Assembly: GCA_905235515.1 (NCBI GenBank)
Contig: CAJOLV010000013.1
Location: 1-33,602, forward strand
From: an uncultured Bacilli bacterium
Lineage (GTDB): Bacteria > Bacillota_I > Bacilli_A > RFN20 > CAG-826
Length of the DNA: 33,602 nucleotides
Reading direction: 5' to 3'
The notes under the pieces were generated by a model. It saw only the letters and a list, made by a program, of their open reading frames with translations, did no database searches and had not been told where the DNA came from. Numbering within the stretch: position 1 is the stretch's first letter; each line of letters begins with the position of its first letter. A program made the position numbers and the translations under genes. Of this stretch, positions 33,178 to 33,602 are shown piece by piece.

Positions 33178-33223
33178 AAAAGGGGCTGTTAAGAAACCTA
33201 TAAGGTGACTTAGCCCCTTTTAA
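33178..33223 (+). terminator. Terminator-like stem at the IS boundary
   Basis: A perfect 10-bp stem, AAAAGGGGCT/AGCCCCTTTT (33178-33187 with 33212-33221), encloses a smaller hairpin ACCT/AGGT. It begins 19 nt after the aldolase stop and can end transcription from either strand. Its GGGGCTG arm coincides with the probable IS end. Confidence 0.72.
33186..33199 (+). repeat. 14-bp direct repeat, outer copy
   Basis: CTGTTAAGAAACCT at the probable IS end is repeated exactly at 33250-33263, 64 nt inward. Repeats of this kind could be transposase-binding sites. Confidence 0.7.
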
Positions 33224-33249
33224 TTTACGTTTTAGACTTAACAGATCAA

Positions 33250-33263
33250 CTGTTAAGAAACCT
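33250..33263 (+). repeat. 14-bp direct repeat, inner copy
   Basis: Exact second copy of the 33186-33199 sequence. The stop of the alternative transposase frame (33253-33255) falls inside it. Confidence 0.7.
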
Positions 33264-33602
33264 TTTTCTTCCTTTGATGTTCTAATCTCAGTGACTCATT
33301 AATATCTTTTTTGCGAACTGTTTTCTTGAATGTTTTAGCGGCAACTTTCAGGCATTGTTTCATCACTCAAATCTGGTGGAGCGATCCAATAATCAAACTT
33401 GGCTCTTCCATCATAAAATGTGAATAGCTTCCTTAATAGATGGCCAACTAGAGTTAAGCACATTTCGACATGAACTTTATCCAACCCTCTTCTTCTAAAA
33501 CGGTCATATTGCATATCTTGTTTGACTATTCCAAATACACCTTCTACTTGAGAGCTTCGATTAACTCTCATCTCTATTCCTTTGGCAGTCAATAGGTTTT
33601 CT
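33253..33602 (-). pseudogene. IS1182-family transposase, C-terminal part, probably frameshifted
   Basis: A DDE transposase fragment open at the window edge. From the edge it reads ENLLTAKGIEMRVNRSSQVEG, then VFGIVKQDMQYDRFRRRG, the conserved C-terminal block of IS1182-type transposases with the catalytic Glu region. The frame stops at 33335 after METMPESCR-like residues. Shifting by one base near 33340-33350 opens VAAKTFKKTVRKKD and a Lys/Arg-rich tail ending at 33253, inside the inner repeat. Such a basic tail is plausible as the real C-terminus, so a single inserted base probably broke it. If the shorter frame is the natural one, the coding region is 33335-33602. The N-terminal part is outside the window. 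Confidence 0.7.

Larger units (their letters stand above)
33182..33602 (-). mobile_element. IS1182-like insertion sequence, left edge (partial)
   Basis: The stretch begins with GGGGCTGTT, a terminal sequence of the style seen in IS1182-type elements, and contains the C-terminal end of a matching transposase running out of the window. The other end and the target duplication are outside the window, so the boundary is provisional. Confidence 0.65.

Noticed and set aside
1-33602. Mycoplasma-type genetic code (TGA = Trp)
   Set aside because: Trp residues are encoded by TGG in the genes read, and TGA ends the membrane-protein and Nudix genes at positions that fit their neighbours.

Overview
The window is AT-rich chromosomal DNA from a low-GC Gram-positive relative, most likely an uncultured gut-type member of the Bacilli/Erysipelotrichia/Mollicutes-like group. 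The reasons are the infC-rpmI-rplT order behind an L20-type leader, Firmicutes-style Shine-Dalgarno sites, Lys/Asn/Ile-rich proteins, lipoprotein and C-terminally anchored surface proteins without an outer-membrane system, and a large host-glycan-type sugar locus. TGA is used as a stop and TGG as Trp, so the genetic code is the standard one and not that of Mycoplasma. The genus is not identified.

Layout. (1) 1-1456, minus strand: translation operon infC-rpmI-rplT with promoter, attenuator leader and two terminators. (2) 1651-4945, plus strand: a Fic-domain protein followed 15 nt later by an EF-G-like GTPase; both have substitutions at key catalytic or regulatory positions. (3) 4968-5750: an AT-rich stretch with five near-consensus DnaA-box 9-mers, a small unrecognised gene with an apparently almost leaderless promoter, then a compact transcription unit made of two tandem copies of an ~85-nt structured RNA. 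The RNA unit has its own promoter and terminator and shows compensatory base changes between the copies. I cannot assign it to a known RNA class and consider it the most promising undescribed element here. (4) 5882-8054: a large surface protein with lectin-like domains, helical repeats and an unusual Gly-Cys-Gly-Ser-Ser C-terminal anchor. (5) 8109-29200: a plus-strand carbohydrate locus. It starts with a nucleoside-hydrolase/AraC fusion regulator. A tightly packed run of twelve genes follows: ABC sugar-binding lipoprotein, two permeases, two secreted beta-sandwich proteins, a putative glycosidase lipoprotein, a NodB deacetylase, a nucleoside hydrolase, the ABC ATPase with a coiled-coil insert, a Gfo/Idh oxidoreductase, a membrane protein, a GH36 alpha-galactosidase and a fused sugar-binding/hexosamine-kinase-like protein. 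(6) 29197-30015, minus strand: a PIG-L deacetylase overlapping the end of the locus. (7) 30112-33158: esterase-Nudix-SurE overlapping genes, then class II fructose-bisphosphate aldolase. (8) 33182-end: the edge of an IS1182-like insertion sequence with a partial, probably frameshifted transposase.

How the genes may work together: surface proteins and the lipoprotein glycosidase would bind and trim an extracellular glycan, the ABC transporter would import the oligosaccharide, and GH36, the Gfo/Idh enzyme, the deacetylases and the NahK-like kinase would break it down inside the cell. The GH36, hexosamine-kinase and deacetylase combination suggests an alpha-linked galactose or N-acetylhexosamine glycan such as mucin or blood-group-type sugars. 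That substrate is an inference from gene content only.
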